Shown: positions 45,938 to 53,122 of the stretch, one piece after another
Numbering within the stretch: the stretch's first letter is position 1
Layout: each line of letters starts with the position of its first letter
Source: Winogradskyella epiphytica
Lineage (GTDB): Bacteria > Bacteroidota > Bacteroidia > Flavobacteriales > Flavobacteriaceae
Length of the DNA stretch: 64,000 nucleotides
Reading direction: 5' to 3'
Assembly (NCBI RefSeq): GCF_003217215.1
Contig: NZ_QJTD01000003.1
Coordinates: 186,001-250,000 of the forward strand
The notes under the pieces: generated by a model
Told to the model about the DNA's origin: nothing
Seen by the model: the letters and a program-made list of their open reading frames with translations, nothing else
The model's database searches: none
Position numbers and translations under genes: made by a program

Positions 45938-46510
45938 ATGAGAAAAATAGTAGTAATAATTGCAGTAATGCTAATGTCAGTAAATGGATTTAGTCAAAGT
46001 GTATTTGATAAATTCGAAGATATAGACGGTGTAACTTCCGTTATTCTTAATCAGAAAATGTTTAAGATGTTAGCTACAATGGGCATTGATATCGATGATC
46101 CAGAAATGAAAGAATACGCTAAAATGGCCAGTAATATTACTGGGTTTAAGGTGTTCACAACTGGAGATGAAAAGATATCAGCAGATATGCAGTCTGCCGT
46201 CGCACAGCATTTAAAATCATCTTCTTTGGAAGAGTTGATGCGAATTAAAGATGGCGATCAAACGGTTAACTTTTATGTAAAAGAAGGAAAAGACGAAAAC
46301 CACGTAAAGGAACTGTTAATGGTAATTTCAGGTCTAAAGGAATTAACAAAAGGTTCTAATGTGGAAGTTAATGGAAAAAAACGTGAGTTTGAAACCGTTA
46401 TAATGACCCTTACAGGTGAAATAGATTTAAGACAGATCTCTAAAATCACTAATCAAATGGATATTCCAGGTGGTGAGCAGTTGAAGAAAGCTGGTAAAAA
46501 GAATAAATAA
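45938..46510 (+). CDS. DUF4252 exported protein
   Basis: This 190-residue protein has a signal peptide ending NGFSQ (about 20). The rest matches DUF4252: SVFDKFEDIDGVTSVILNQ at the start, NITGFKVFTT near residue 70 and VNFYVKEGKDENHVKELLM near 110. Such proteins sit downstream of ECF sigma/anti-sigma pairs in Flavobacteria. The function is unknown. It starts 24 bp after the anti-sigma gene and 4 bp before the next, related gene. Confidence 0.88.
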   Translation: MRKIVVIIAVMLMSVNGFSQSVFDKFEDIDGVTSVILNQKMFKMLATMGIDIDDPEMKEYAKMASNITGFKVFTTGDEKISADMQSAVAQHLKSSSLEELMRIKDGDQTVNFYVKEGKDENHVKELLMVISGLKELTKGSNVEVNGKKREFETVIMTLTGEIDLRQISKITNQMDIPGGEQLKKAGKKNK

Positions 46511-46514
46511 AACT

Positions 46515-47060
46515 ATGATAGCATCAATCAATAAATTAGTAGTAGTGTTGCTTTTGATTACGACTTTTACAAGTTGTAATCAAGGGCCAACATTACAAAC
46601 CTATTTCGTGGATAACGAATTGAAACCAGGCTTTGCTACATTCGATGTGCCAACAAGTGTTGTGGATGTTGAGCATATTAGCATGACAGATGAGCAGAAA
46701 AAAGCCTATAATTCTGTAGATAAACTAAATGTTCTTACGTTTATGAAGGAAGACACAGAAGCTGAAGAGTATACTGTAGAATTGGAAAAGGTGAAAACTA
46801 TTTTGGAGAACCCTAAATATGAGGAATTAATTCGTGGTGGAAACACAACAGATGGAAAGTTTGTAGTAAAATTTTTAGGAGATATAGAAAGTATAGACGA
46901 GCTAATTATTTTTGGAAATGCCAATAACAAAGGATTTATGATAGCAAGAGTTTTAGGCGATGGTATGAATGCTAAACAATTAATGACTTTAGGTGCCGTC
47001 TTAGAAAACGCTAATTTTGATGATGCTAATTTTAAAGGCTTAACTGACTTCTTTAAATAG
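46515..47060 (+). CDS. DUF4252 lipoprotein, paralogue of the preceding gene
   Basis: This 181-residue protein has a lipoprotein signal with Cys 21 (LLLITTFTSCNQG). The fold is again DUF4252-like (FATFDVPTSVVDVEHISMTD; KFVVKFLGDIESIDELIIFG), but divergent from its neighbour in sequence and anchored by lipid instead of being soluble. The pair may be the effectors or sensors of the sigma system. It ends with a terminator that reaches into the convergent small gene. Confidence 0.85.
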   Translation: MIASINKLVVVLLLITTFTSCNQGPTLQTYFVDNELKPGFATFDVPTSVVDVEHISMTDEQKKAYNSVDKLNVLTFMKEDTEAEEYTVELEKVKTILENPKYEELIRGGNTTDGKFVVKFLGDIESIDELIIFGNANNKGFMIARVLGDGMNAKQLMTLGAVLENANFDDANFKGLTDFFK

Positions 47061-47076
47061 AGTCCAAAAAATATAA

Positions 47077-47304
47077 TTAATTTAAATCATCTTGAGGAAA
47101 CTCCTCAAGATGATTTTTTTTTACCTGATTCTTTAGTCCATACATAATCGCTAAGACGAGTAAAATCGCATACCCTAAAATTAATATGGCTTTTATGATA
47201 AAATAATCCAACACATCGAATAATCCTGCAATAAACAGTCCTAGCGTAATTATAGACACGCTAGTTAATGCAATAGAGTCGGTGGTACTTGGAATATATT
47301 TCAC
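47077..47304 (-). CDS. Small two-span membrane protein after purB
   Basis: From a GTG at 47304 the protein has 75 residues; a longer frame from 47370 would overlap the purB end by 56 bp. Two hydrophobic segments are visible at about 10-27 and 34-55 (ALTSVSIITLGLFIAGLFDV; FIIKAILILGYAILLVLAIM), with a charged tail. The last 11 codons are formed by the terminator hairpin of the convergent DUF4252 operon. A real gene is likely because of the clear membrane pattern, but the start is uncertain. Function unknown. Confidence 0.5.
   Translation of the reverse strand: MKYIPSTTDSIALTSVSIITLGLFIAGLFDVLDYFIIKAILILGYAILLVLAIMYGLKNQVKKNHLEEFPQDDLN
47084..47120 (+). terminator. Terminator of the ECF-DUF4252 operon
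   Basis: A 15-bp perfect stem AAATCATCTTGAGGA / TCCTCAAGATGATTT has a three-base loop and nine T on the plus strand. The minus strand side has a poorer T run. It lies inside the 3' end of the convergent small membrane protein gene. Confidence 0.9.
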
Positions 47305-47314
47305 AGTTTTATCA

Positions 47315-48658
47315 TTATATACCTGTATAATTACTTGGCGTAATCGCTTTGAGTTCAGATTTAATAGCATCTGAAACCTCTAAGGTATCAATAAAATTTG
47401 ATATAGACTTTTGATTGATAACTTCGTTAGTTCTAGTTAATCCTTTTAATGCTTCATAAGGGTTCGGGTAGCTTTCACGTCTAAGAATTGTCTGAATAGC
47501 TTCGGCCACTACAGCCCAATTGTTTTCTAAATCTTGAGCAAACTTAGGTTCGTTTAATAATAATTTACCTAATCCTTTTATAGTCGACTTAAATCCAATA
47601 AGAGTATGACCAAAAGGAACACCAACGTTTCTTAAGACAGTACTATCCGTTAAGTCACGTTGCAATCTCGAAATTGGTAATTTAGCTGCAAGATGCTCAA
47701 AAATAGCATTCGCAATACCTAAGTTACCTTCACTATTTTCAAAATCGATAGGATTTACTTTATGTGGCATCGCAGAACTTCCTACTTCACCAGCTTTAAT
47801 CTTTTGCTTAAAGTAATCCATAGACACATAAGTCCAGATATCCCTATCTAAATCAATAATGATATTATTGATACGCTTTAAGCCATCAAATAAAGCCGCA
47901 GCATGATCGTAGTGCTCTATCTGTGTTGTTGGGAATGAGTGATGTAAACCTAATTTTTCCTGAACAAATTGAGTTCCAAAAGCTTTCCAATCGATATTAG
48001 GATAAGCTACTTTATGTGCGTTGAAATTTCCTGTTGCACCACCAAATTTAGCGGCACTTGGAATATCGTTCAATAAGTTAAATTGTTCTTTTAATCGAAC
48101 TGCAAAAACCTCAATTTCCTTTCCTAAACGCGTAGGAGAAGCTGGCTGACCGTGAGTTCTTGCCAACATTGGGATATCTGCCCAATCTTTTGCTAAACCT
48201 TCAATCTTTTCTAATAAGGCTAAATATTCAGGAACATACACATCGTTCATAGCATCCTTTATGCTTAAAGGAATTGCCGTATTATTAATATCTTGAGAGG
48301 TTAAACCAAAATGGATAAACTCTTTATAAGCTGATAAGCCTAAAGCATCAAATTTTTCTTTAATAAAGTACTCAACCGCTTTAACATCGTGATTGGTTAC
48401 CTTTTCAATATCTTTAATTGCTGAGGCGTCAACAGCGGTGAAATTTTTATATATCGCTCTTAAATCTTCAAAAACCGAACTTGAAACAGATTCAAGTTGT
48501 GGTAATGGCAATTCGCACAAGGCAATGAAATATTCGATTTCTACTAAAACTCTGTACTTTATAAGAGCTTCTTCTGAGAAATAATTGCCTAAAGCTTCAA
48601 CTTTAGATCGGTATCTACCATCAATTGGTGAAATTGCATTAAGAGGTGAAAGTGCCAT
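47315..48658 (-). CDS. purB: Adenylosuccinate lyase
   Basis: This 447-residue enzyme cleaves SAICAR and adenylosuccinate in purine synthesis. It shows the fumarase/aspartase signature GSSAMPHKVNPIDFENSEGN near residue 290, the catalytic His in ARTHGQPASPTRLGKE near 170 and FIHFGLTSQDINNTAIPL near 120. The length agrees with the E. coli-type PurB (456). A -7 box TATATTTG lies 35 bp upstream. It is followed by a small membrane protein gene, and a HEAT-like gene lies 299 bp upstream. Confidence 0.97.
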   Translation of the reverse strand: MALSPLNAISPIDGRYRSKVEALGNYFSEEALIKYRVLVEIEYFIALCELPLPQLESVSSSVFEDLRAIYKNFTAVDASAIKDIEKVTNHDVKAVEYFIKEKFDALGLSAYKEFIHFGLTSQDINNTAIPLSIKDAMNDVYVPEYLALLEKIEGLAKDWADIPMLARTHGQPASPTRLGKEIEVFAVRLKEQFNLLNDIPSAAKFGGATGNFNAHKVAYPNIDWKAFGTQFVQEKLGLHHSFPTTQIEHYDHAAALFDGLKRINNIIIDLDRDIWTYVSMDYFKQKIKAGEVGSSAMPHKVNPIDFENSEGNLGIANAIFEHLAAKLPISRLQRDLTDSTVLRNVGVPFGHTLIGFKSTIKGLGKLLLNEPKFAQDLENNWAVVAEAIQTILRRESYPNPYEALKGLTRTNEVINQKSISNFIDTLEVSDAIKSELKAITPSNYTGI

Positions 48659-48692
48659 TTTTTGTTGTTTTAAGGTGATTTTTAAGAAGCGT

Positions 48693-48700
48693 CAAATATA
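48693..48700 (-). promoter_or_regulatory. -7 box of purB
   Basis: The minus strand reads TATATTTG (TAnnTTTG), 35 bp before the ATG. The rest of 48659-48957 shows no gene, hairpin or repeat that I can support. Confidence 0.5.
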
Positions 48701-48957
48701 CTAATAAGTTCAGAGTTTTTAGGTAAGAGAATAGAGTTTTCAGTCGCAGTTACATAATATTTTATATGTTACACAGACCGTTTTTGAGTTATAAGGTGCT
48801 TCGTTTTAGATCTCAATTATTTTTTACGATTTCAGGTAACTCTAAGTTGAGCACTTCAATTTATTGTACCATATTTTTTTGTAAGACATGACGTAAACTA
48901 TGTGAGTACCAGAGCAATTTTTCACCTAATCATTAGTGCTAATTGTTCAAATTCGTA

Positions 48958-49521
48958 TCAACTTTTTATACGTTTCAAAATATGCTTAGCACGTGCTTTA
49001 AATCCAGAACTTTGCATCTCGTAATCGCGTTCTAAAATAACCGCTAGTTCAGGATGAATCCAAGGATATTCTGTGCCTAATAGATACAAACAATTCATAC
49101 TATACGCTTTAGGAGCTATTTTTTCATCGTTAATCATCCAATCAAAACAAGCTTCTATAATCTTCTCTTTATGTCTTTCTGAAAGTTGGTCTTTAATCAG
49201 ATGATCTTTTCCTGAATAATAAGTGGTGATAAGATACTCACAAACTTTGGCCATAGGTCTTACGGCAGAATCATAATGAACTGTTGATACATTTTCTGTA
49301 AACTTATCTAAATGTGGAATAATCGCTTCAAGCTGTTTACTACACATAAACTCAAATACCCAAGCCGCTTTACAGGAGAGTTTATCATCTACAGTGAATA
49401 AAATTTCTAAAAGAGGGTCAATTAATTTAGGGTTATCAATGACTAAACTAGAGTAGTAGATTCGTTTCTCTCGTGAATGATTCACGTACTGTAGTTCCTG
49501 GTAGAGTTTAGATGTTGTCAA
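48958..49521 (-). CDS. HEAT-like helical protein upstream of purB (often mislabelled adenylosuccinate lyase)
   Basis: The protein begins at TTG 49521 (187 residues); an alternative TTG at 49557 adds 12 residues. The TTG at 49521 gives an N-terminus TTSKLYQEL that resembles my memory of homologues starting MTSxELYKKL. The chain is all-helical with HEAT-like repeats (KLIDPLLEILFTVDDKLSCK, LEAIIPHLDKFTEN, EKIIEACFDWMINDEKIAPK, KAYSMNCLYLLGTEYPWIHP). It has none of the lyase motifs. Such proteins are found next to purB in Flavobacteria, which probably explains the wrong label. Function unknown. Confidence 0.8.
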   Translation of the reverse strand: MTTSKLYQELQYVNHSREKRIYYSSLVIDNPKLIDPLLEILFTVDDKLSCKAAWVFEFMCSKQLEAIIPHLDKFTENVSTVHYDSAVRPMAKVCEYLITTYYSGKDHLIKDQLSERHKEKIIEACFDWMINDEKIAPKAYSMNCLYLLGTEYPWIHPELAVILERDYEMQSSGFKARAKHILKRIKS

Positions 49522-49694
49522 TAGGTAAAAGACATTTAGAGGTTTAAAATTAATCAAAAATCAATGTTTAAAAGCCTAAGGCGACATATTTTTATTTGAG
49601 ATTGTTTTAGAATCAGCAAAGCAATTTAAAAGACAACTTAATTCTGAATGAAGAGATATTCAAAATCTAATAGTAGATTTGGATATTGGTATTT

Positions 49695-49702
49695 TACATT
49701 TG
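49695..49702 (+). promoter_or_regulatory. -7 box of the glycosyltransferase gene
   Basis: TACATTTG (TAnnTTTG) lies 16 bp before the ATG at 49718, and downstream of a TTG that opens the longer frame at 49679. It supports the later start. Confidence 0.45.
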
Positions 49703-49717
49703 TGGTTTAGAAGTTTT

Positions 49718-50950
49718 ATGAAAAAGACCTTATTAGTTATCGGATTTGTTTGGCCAGAACCTAAAAGTTCTGCTGCGGGAAGTCGTATGTTGCAATTGAT
49801 TGAGCTGTTTCAACACCAAGGTTACGATATCATATTTTCTTCAGCAGCGAAAACTTCGGATAATACGTTTGATCTAAATTCGATCCGTGTAAAAACTAAA
49901 GCCATTCACTTAAACGATGTAACTTTTGATGAATTCATAAGTAACTTAAATCCTAACGTTGTGTTGTTCGATCGATTTATGACGGAAGAACAATACGGTT
50001 GGCGAGTAGCAGAGCAATGTCCTAACGCTTTAAGAATATTAGATACAGAAGATTTTCACGGACTGCGAAAGGCTAGGGAACTGGCTTTAAAACAAAATGG
50101 AACCGTCACAATAGCACATTTGCAAAACGATGTATCCAAACGTGAGATTGCAAGTATCTATCGTTGCGATTTAAGTATAATGATTTCTGAGGCCGAAATA
50201 GACCTCTTAACGACGCAATTCAATATCGATGAAAACCTACTGTATTATTTACCTTTTTTATTAGATCCAATTTCTGAAGAAAAGACAGAAAGCTTACCAA
50301 GCTTTGAAGCGCGTCAACATTTTATAACCATTGGTAATTTTCTACACGCTCCTAATTATGATGCAGTACTATATTTGAAACAAAGTATTTGGCCATTGAT
50401 AAGAAAACAATTGCCAAAAGCCGAATTGCATATTTATGGCGCTTATGAATCGCAAAAAGTGACACAACTGAATAATACCAAGGAAGGCTTTTTAATTAAA
50501 GGTTTTGCAGAAGAGGTCAATGAAGTCATGCAGAAGGCAAAAGTGTGTCTAGCAGCATTGCGATTTGGAGCCGGACTTAAAGGGAAGTTGGTGGATGCTA
50601 TGCAAAATGGAACACCTTGTATATTAACAACTATAGCTGCGGAAGGTATGTTTGGTGGTTTAGAAGCAAATGGCTTCATTGAAGACGATGCCATATCCTT
50701 TGCTAACAAGGCGGTTGAACTTTACAATAGTTCCGAGCTATGGAAAGCAAAGCTGCAAAATGGGTTTCAAATATTAAATCAACGTTTTGATACATCTAAT
50801 TTTGAAGAGGCGTTTTCTTTACATATTCAAGAACTCGTTAGGAACTTAAAAACACATCGTCAAGGAAATTTTATTGGTCAATTATTTAGACATCAAACTA
50901 TGCAGAGCACTAAATACATGAGTAAATGGATTGAGGCTAAAAATAAATAG
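49718..50950 (+). CDS. Glycosyltransferase of the GT4/GT-B type
   Basis: From the ATG at 49718 the protein has 410 residues. The N-terminal Rossmann part begins KKTLLVIGFVWPEPKSSAAG, with an SSAAGSRM loop where the acceptor binds in GT4 enzymes. The C-terminal part has FITIGNFLHAPNYDAV near residue 210, LHIYGAYES near 245, IKGFAEEVNEVMQKAKV near 265 and the conserved glycine-rich LRFGAGLKGKLVDAMQNGTP near 288, a donor nucleotide-sugar site. No membrane segment or neighbouring glycan genes indicate the product. It stands alone. Confidence 0.85.
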   Translation: MKKTLLVIGFVWPEPKSSAAGSRMLQLIELFQHQGYDIIFSSAAKTSDNTFDLNSIRVKTKAIHLNDVTFDEFISNLNPNVVLFDRFMTEEQYGWRVAEQCPNALRILDTEDFHGLRKARELALKQNGTVTIAHLQNDVSKREIASIYRCDLSIMISEAEIDLLTTQFNIDENLLYYLPFLLDPISEEKTESLPSFEARQHFITIGNFLHAPNYDAVLYLKQSIWPLIRKQLPKAELHIYGAYESQKVTQLNNTKEGFLIKGFAEEVNEVMQKAKVCLAALRFGAGLKGKLVDAMQNGTPCILTTIAAEGMFGGLEANGFIEDDAISFANKAVELYNSSELWKAKLQNGFQILNQRFDTSNFEEAFSLHIQELVRNLKTHRQGNFIGQLFRHQTMQSTKYMSKWIEAKNK

Positions 50951-51017
50951 CTTTCAAAGTTAATCGACTAATAAAAATGCCGGCCAGAATAAACTTTTAC
51001 TCAATTCAATTAAAAAT

Positions 51018-51051
51018 AAAACCCATAACCTAAAAAATAGTTATGGGTTTT
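51018..51051 (-). terminator. Terminator of the LRR gene
   Basis: A 12-bp stem AAAACCCATAAC / GTTATGGGTTTT has a 10-base loop. The minus strand side continues TTTTATTTTT. It also follows the glycosyltransferase gene on the plus strand. Confidence 0.8.
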
Positions 51052-51077
51052 AGCATGTAGTTATGCAACTCTCTCTG

Positions 51078-52091
51078 TTATTCTTTAATAATTTTAAAGG
51101 CCGATAAATGGTCCCCTTCATCGGATTCTATATAAACAAAATACATTCCATTAGGCAAGTGTGATAAGTCGATAGTGTTAATGTCTAACTTATAGATGGT
51201 CTTTTGTCCTAAAGTGTTTATAACCGATATGTTCTTTATTGGACTATTCGTAATGCCCTTAAATTTAAGTAGTCCAGAAGTTGGATTCGGATAAGCCGTC
51301 ATCTGTTGATTAAGTGTAATATCTCTAATGCTCAAATTATCACATTCTAGCTGTGTGTCAACAAAGGTAGCAGTTTCATCGATGTTCGTCCAATTAGCCA
51401 TACTGTATGAAGCGTCATCTACTAAAACACAGGTTAAATTTGGATTGTTTTCAGCGTTAAAATAGCCATCTGTGGTATTCGTATTATTTCCATTTTGAAT
51501 ATTTAGTACCGAAATCATGGTATGGTCTACCCAACAAAGTGTTAATGAACTATTAAGACTTAAATCTAAGCTGCCCGTAAAATCATTGCTAACACCTGGA
51601 AATAAATTGGCATTTCCAATAGAAAAATATTCTAAATTAGTCCACCCTGAAAAGATATCTGGAATATCTCCAGAAAGATTATTGCCATTTAACCAAAATG
51701 AAGTCATTGCTGTTAAATTAGATAATGATGTTGGTATATCACCTGTTAATTGATTGTCTTCAAGTGATATAGTTTCTAGCTTGATACAATTTCCTAATTC
51801 ATTTGGAATAGGACCAGTTAAATTATTATTCCAAAACGACATAAAGAGCAACTCAGTTAAATCACCTATTTCAACTGGCAATGGTCCATCTAAATTGTTA
51901 AAGTAAAAATCAATGCCAGTAACATGGTCTTGACCTGAAACTTCCGTTACTGTTATACCAAACCATGTGGAAACAGGTTCTGTCGAGTTCCAATTGGTGT
52001 TATCCGTCCAGTTATCACCTCCCGTAGAATTATACAAAGCAATTAAAGCATCTTTTTCGGACTGAGGGACTTGTCCGAGAGCAAAAAGCAT
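51078..52091 (-). CDS. Leucine-rich-repeat protein with T9SS sorting domain, signal peptide lost by frameshift
   Basis: The open frame has 337 residues. After a short start (MLFALGQVPQSEKDALI) comes the DNWTDNTNW cap typical of LRR proteins, then LRR units of the plant-like type (LTELLFMSFWNNNLTGPIP, LETISLEDNQLTGDIP), a Cys-containing stretch, and a C-terminal type A sorting domain (TAYPNPTSGLLKFKG ... GMYFVYIESD). A T9SS cargo needs a signal peptide, and none is in this frame. The missing part is encoded just upstream in another frame (52043-52129). One added T in the five-T run at 52083-52087 (minus strand) would join them. Either the gene is inactive or phase-variable, or the read is wrong. 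Confidence 0.85.
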   Translation of the reverse strand: MLFALGQVPQSEKDALIALYNSTGGDNWTDNTNWNSTEPVSTWFGITVTEVSGQDHVTGIDFYFNNLDGPLPVEIGDLTELLFMSFWNNNLTGPIPNELGNCIKLETISLEDNQLTGDIPTSLSNLTAMTSFWLNGNNLSGDIPDIFSGWTNLEYFSIGNANLFPGVSNDFTGSLDLSLNSSLTLCWVDHTMISVLNIQNGNNTNTTDGYFNAENNPNLTCVLVDDASYSMANWTNIDETATFVDTQLECDNLSIRDITLNQQMTAYPNPTSGLLKFKGITNSPIKNISVINTLGQKTIYKLDINTIDLSHLPNGMYFVYIESDEGDHLSAFKIIKE

Positions 52092-52129
52092 AGTAAAATT
52101 TGGGTGATTGAGAATAAAATTGTTTTCAT
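52043..52129 (-). pseudogene. Out-of-frame signal peptide segment of the LRR gene
   Basis: A 28-codon frame opens KTILFSITQILLCFLL, a good signal peptide core, and stops at TAA. Reading from this ATG with one extra T gives ...ILLCFFALGQVPQ, a full signal peptide with an ALG|Q cleavage site, joined directly to the LRR frame. This identifies the true start as 52129 and the lesion as a single-base deletion. Confidence 0.75.
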
Positions 52130-52541
52130 AGGATTCTAATTTTAGAATTATAACCTACTTCAAAATTTTACAGTTGGCTTTTCGGCTTATTCCCAACTTT
52201 GAAACGCATCAATAGACCTTGGTTTACTGAAAATCAAGAGCATTCAAAATCTATGTAATTAGTTTAGGGGGAACTTTAATACCTAACAATAGTTAAGGTT
52301 TGGTATATTAATAATAGTGGACCTGAGAAGTGTAAAAGATTGATATACAGGGTAGAATACGAATTTAATTTTGATTTTTAATAGGAACGGAATAAAATAT
52401 TTAAGATATAAGGAATAAATTAGAGTGCAATTACAACCTTAAAATATGAACGATAACCTATGGTGAAAATTAAAAGTAGGACTATTCTAGAAATTGAACT
52501 TGGAGGCTTTATCCCAATACAGAATAGTTGTGAATTACATT

Positions 52542-52688
52542 TTAATCATGCGTGATTAAATGATGCTCTATGTATAATTGATATTCTTCAATATTAAGAG
52601 GGCATTTGTATTCTACGAACAAGAAATCATCTCCAACAAGTTTGTTGAATTTTGGGTGATGTTTAAAATAGTCATAAGCATTAATCAC
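52542..52688 (-). CDS. Small 48-residue open frame or gene remnant
   Basis: From a GTG at 52688 to TAA at 52544 the frame encodes 48 residues with coding-like composition, including YDYFKHHPKFNKLVGDDF and NIEEYQLYIEHHLITHD. A TAG lies ten codons upstream. The rest of the surroundings (52130-52541 and 52689-52800) is AT-rich with no other open frame that I can support. It may be a tiny gene or the tail of a decayed one. I do not recognise the family. Confidence 0.35.
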   Translation of the reverse strand: MINAYDYFKHHPKFNKLVGDDFLFVEYKCPLNIEEYQLYIEHHLITHD

Positions 52689-52798
52689 TACATTAAATTT
52701 GACTTGTGATACTCCCTAAGTTAGTGAATAAAAATCGATCTAATTTTAGAAACTATTTTGATTTATTTTTAAAACTTAAATTTTTATTGAAAATTTTC

Positions 52799-52806
52799 TA
52801 CATTTG
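52799..52806 (+). promoter_or_regulatory. -7 box upstream of the tandem ilvE leaders
   Basis: TACATTTG (TAnnTTTG) lies 20 bp before the first leader ATG. No TTG is found at the -33 distance. No other box lies between it and ilvE, so one transcript would cross both leaders. Confidence 0.5.
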
Positions 52807-52826
52807 TTGAGCAATAAATAACATAT

Positions 52827-52901
52827 ATGTATCATTTAAATATTATTCCTTCAATTAGTATTGCAATTGTGATTAGCACAGCTGCAGAGGGAATGCTATA
52901 G
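52827..52901 (+). CDS. Isoleucine-rich leader peptide 1 of ilvE
   Basis: A 24-codon frame from ATG to TAG holds six Ile codons (all ATT), one Val and two Leu, concentrated in codons 6-16 (IIPSISIAIVI). Eighteen bases after the stop comes a terminator. The last codons (GAG GGA ATG CTA) contain GGGA and GCT, which can pair with TCCC and AGC in the terminator's left arm as a weak antiterminator. This is the layout of a ribosome-stalling leader: shortage of charged Ile-tRNA would stall the ribosome and free the antiterminator. It is too short for domain evidence; the case rests on codon content and context. Confidence 0.6.
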   Translation: MYHLNIIPSISIAIVISTAAEGML

Positions 52902-52919
52902 AATATATTCAAAATATTT

Positions 52920-52953
52920 AAAAAGCCTCCCGAGAAATCAGGAGGCTTTTTTT
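52920..52953 (+). terminator. Attenuator terminator 1
   Basis: An 11-bp stem AAAAAGCCTCC / GGAGGCTTTTT has a 10-base loop and seven T. The left arm overlaps the segment (AGCCTCCC, 52924-52931) that can pair with 52889-52897 in leader 1. Confidence 0.85.
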
Positions 52954-52971
52954 ATGACCTAAAACCGTTTT

Positions 52972-53028
52972 ATGACAGGGTTAACAAACATAATTATTAT
53001 CAGCATTATTATTTGCTCTAAGGAGTGA
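52972..53028 (+). CDS. Isoleucine-rich leader peptide 2 of ilvE
   Basis: An 18-codon frame encodes MTGLTNIIIISIIICSKE and ends at TGA. Seven of nine codons in a row-like block are Ile (ATA ATT ATT ATC, AGC, ATT ATT ATT). The stop codon is the first base triplet of the antiterminator segment TGAGAATGGCT. Ile codons also overlap CAGCATT, which can pair with AATGGCTG to form the protector hairpin. This is a textbook attenuation leader for the branched-chain aminotransferase gene 94 bp downstream. It has no role as a protein. Confidence 0.75.
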   Translation: MTGLTNIIIISIIICSKE

Positions 53029-53087
53029 GAATGGCTGGTATGTCCCAATTTTAAGCCTTTCTCATTGATGATGAGAAAGGCTTTTTT
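53026..53087 (+). promoter_or_regulatory. Antiterminator/terminator switch (attenuator 2) of ilvE
   Basis: Terminator: AAGCCTTTCTCAT (53053-53065), loop TGATG, ATGAGAAAGGCTT (53071-53083), then T run. Antiterminator: TGAGAATGGCT (53026-53036) pairs with AGCCTTTCTCA (53054-53064) at 10 of 11 positions. The two structures exclude each other. A ribosome at the TGA would cover the antiterminator and permit termination. One stalled on the Ile codons would leave it free. Confidence 0.8.
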
Positions 53088-53122
53088 ATTTAATAAAAAT
53101 ACGAATCAATAAAACTAAAACT

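Noticed and set aside
48958..49557. Adenylosuccinate lyase label for the HEAT-like gene
   Set aside because: No fumarase-family motif is present; the true purB is the neighbouring gene.
51078..52129. Programmed frameshift as explanation of the split LRR gene
   Set aside because: The T run alone is a poor slippery site and no stimulatory structure is visible; a simple deletion or read error is the more economical explanation.
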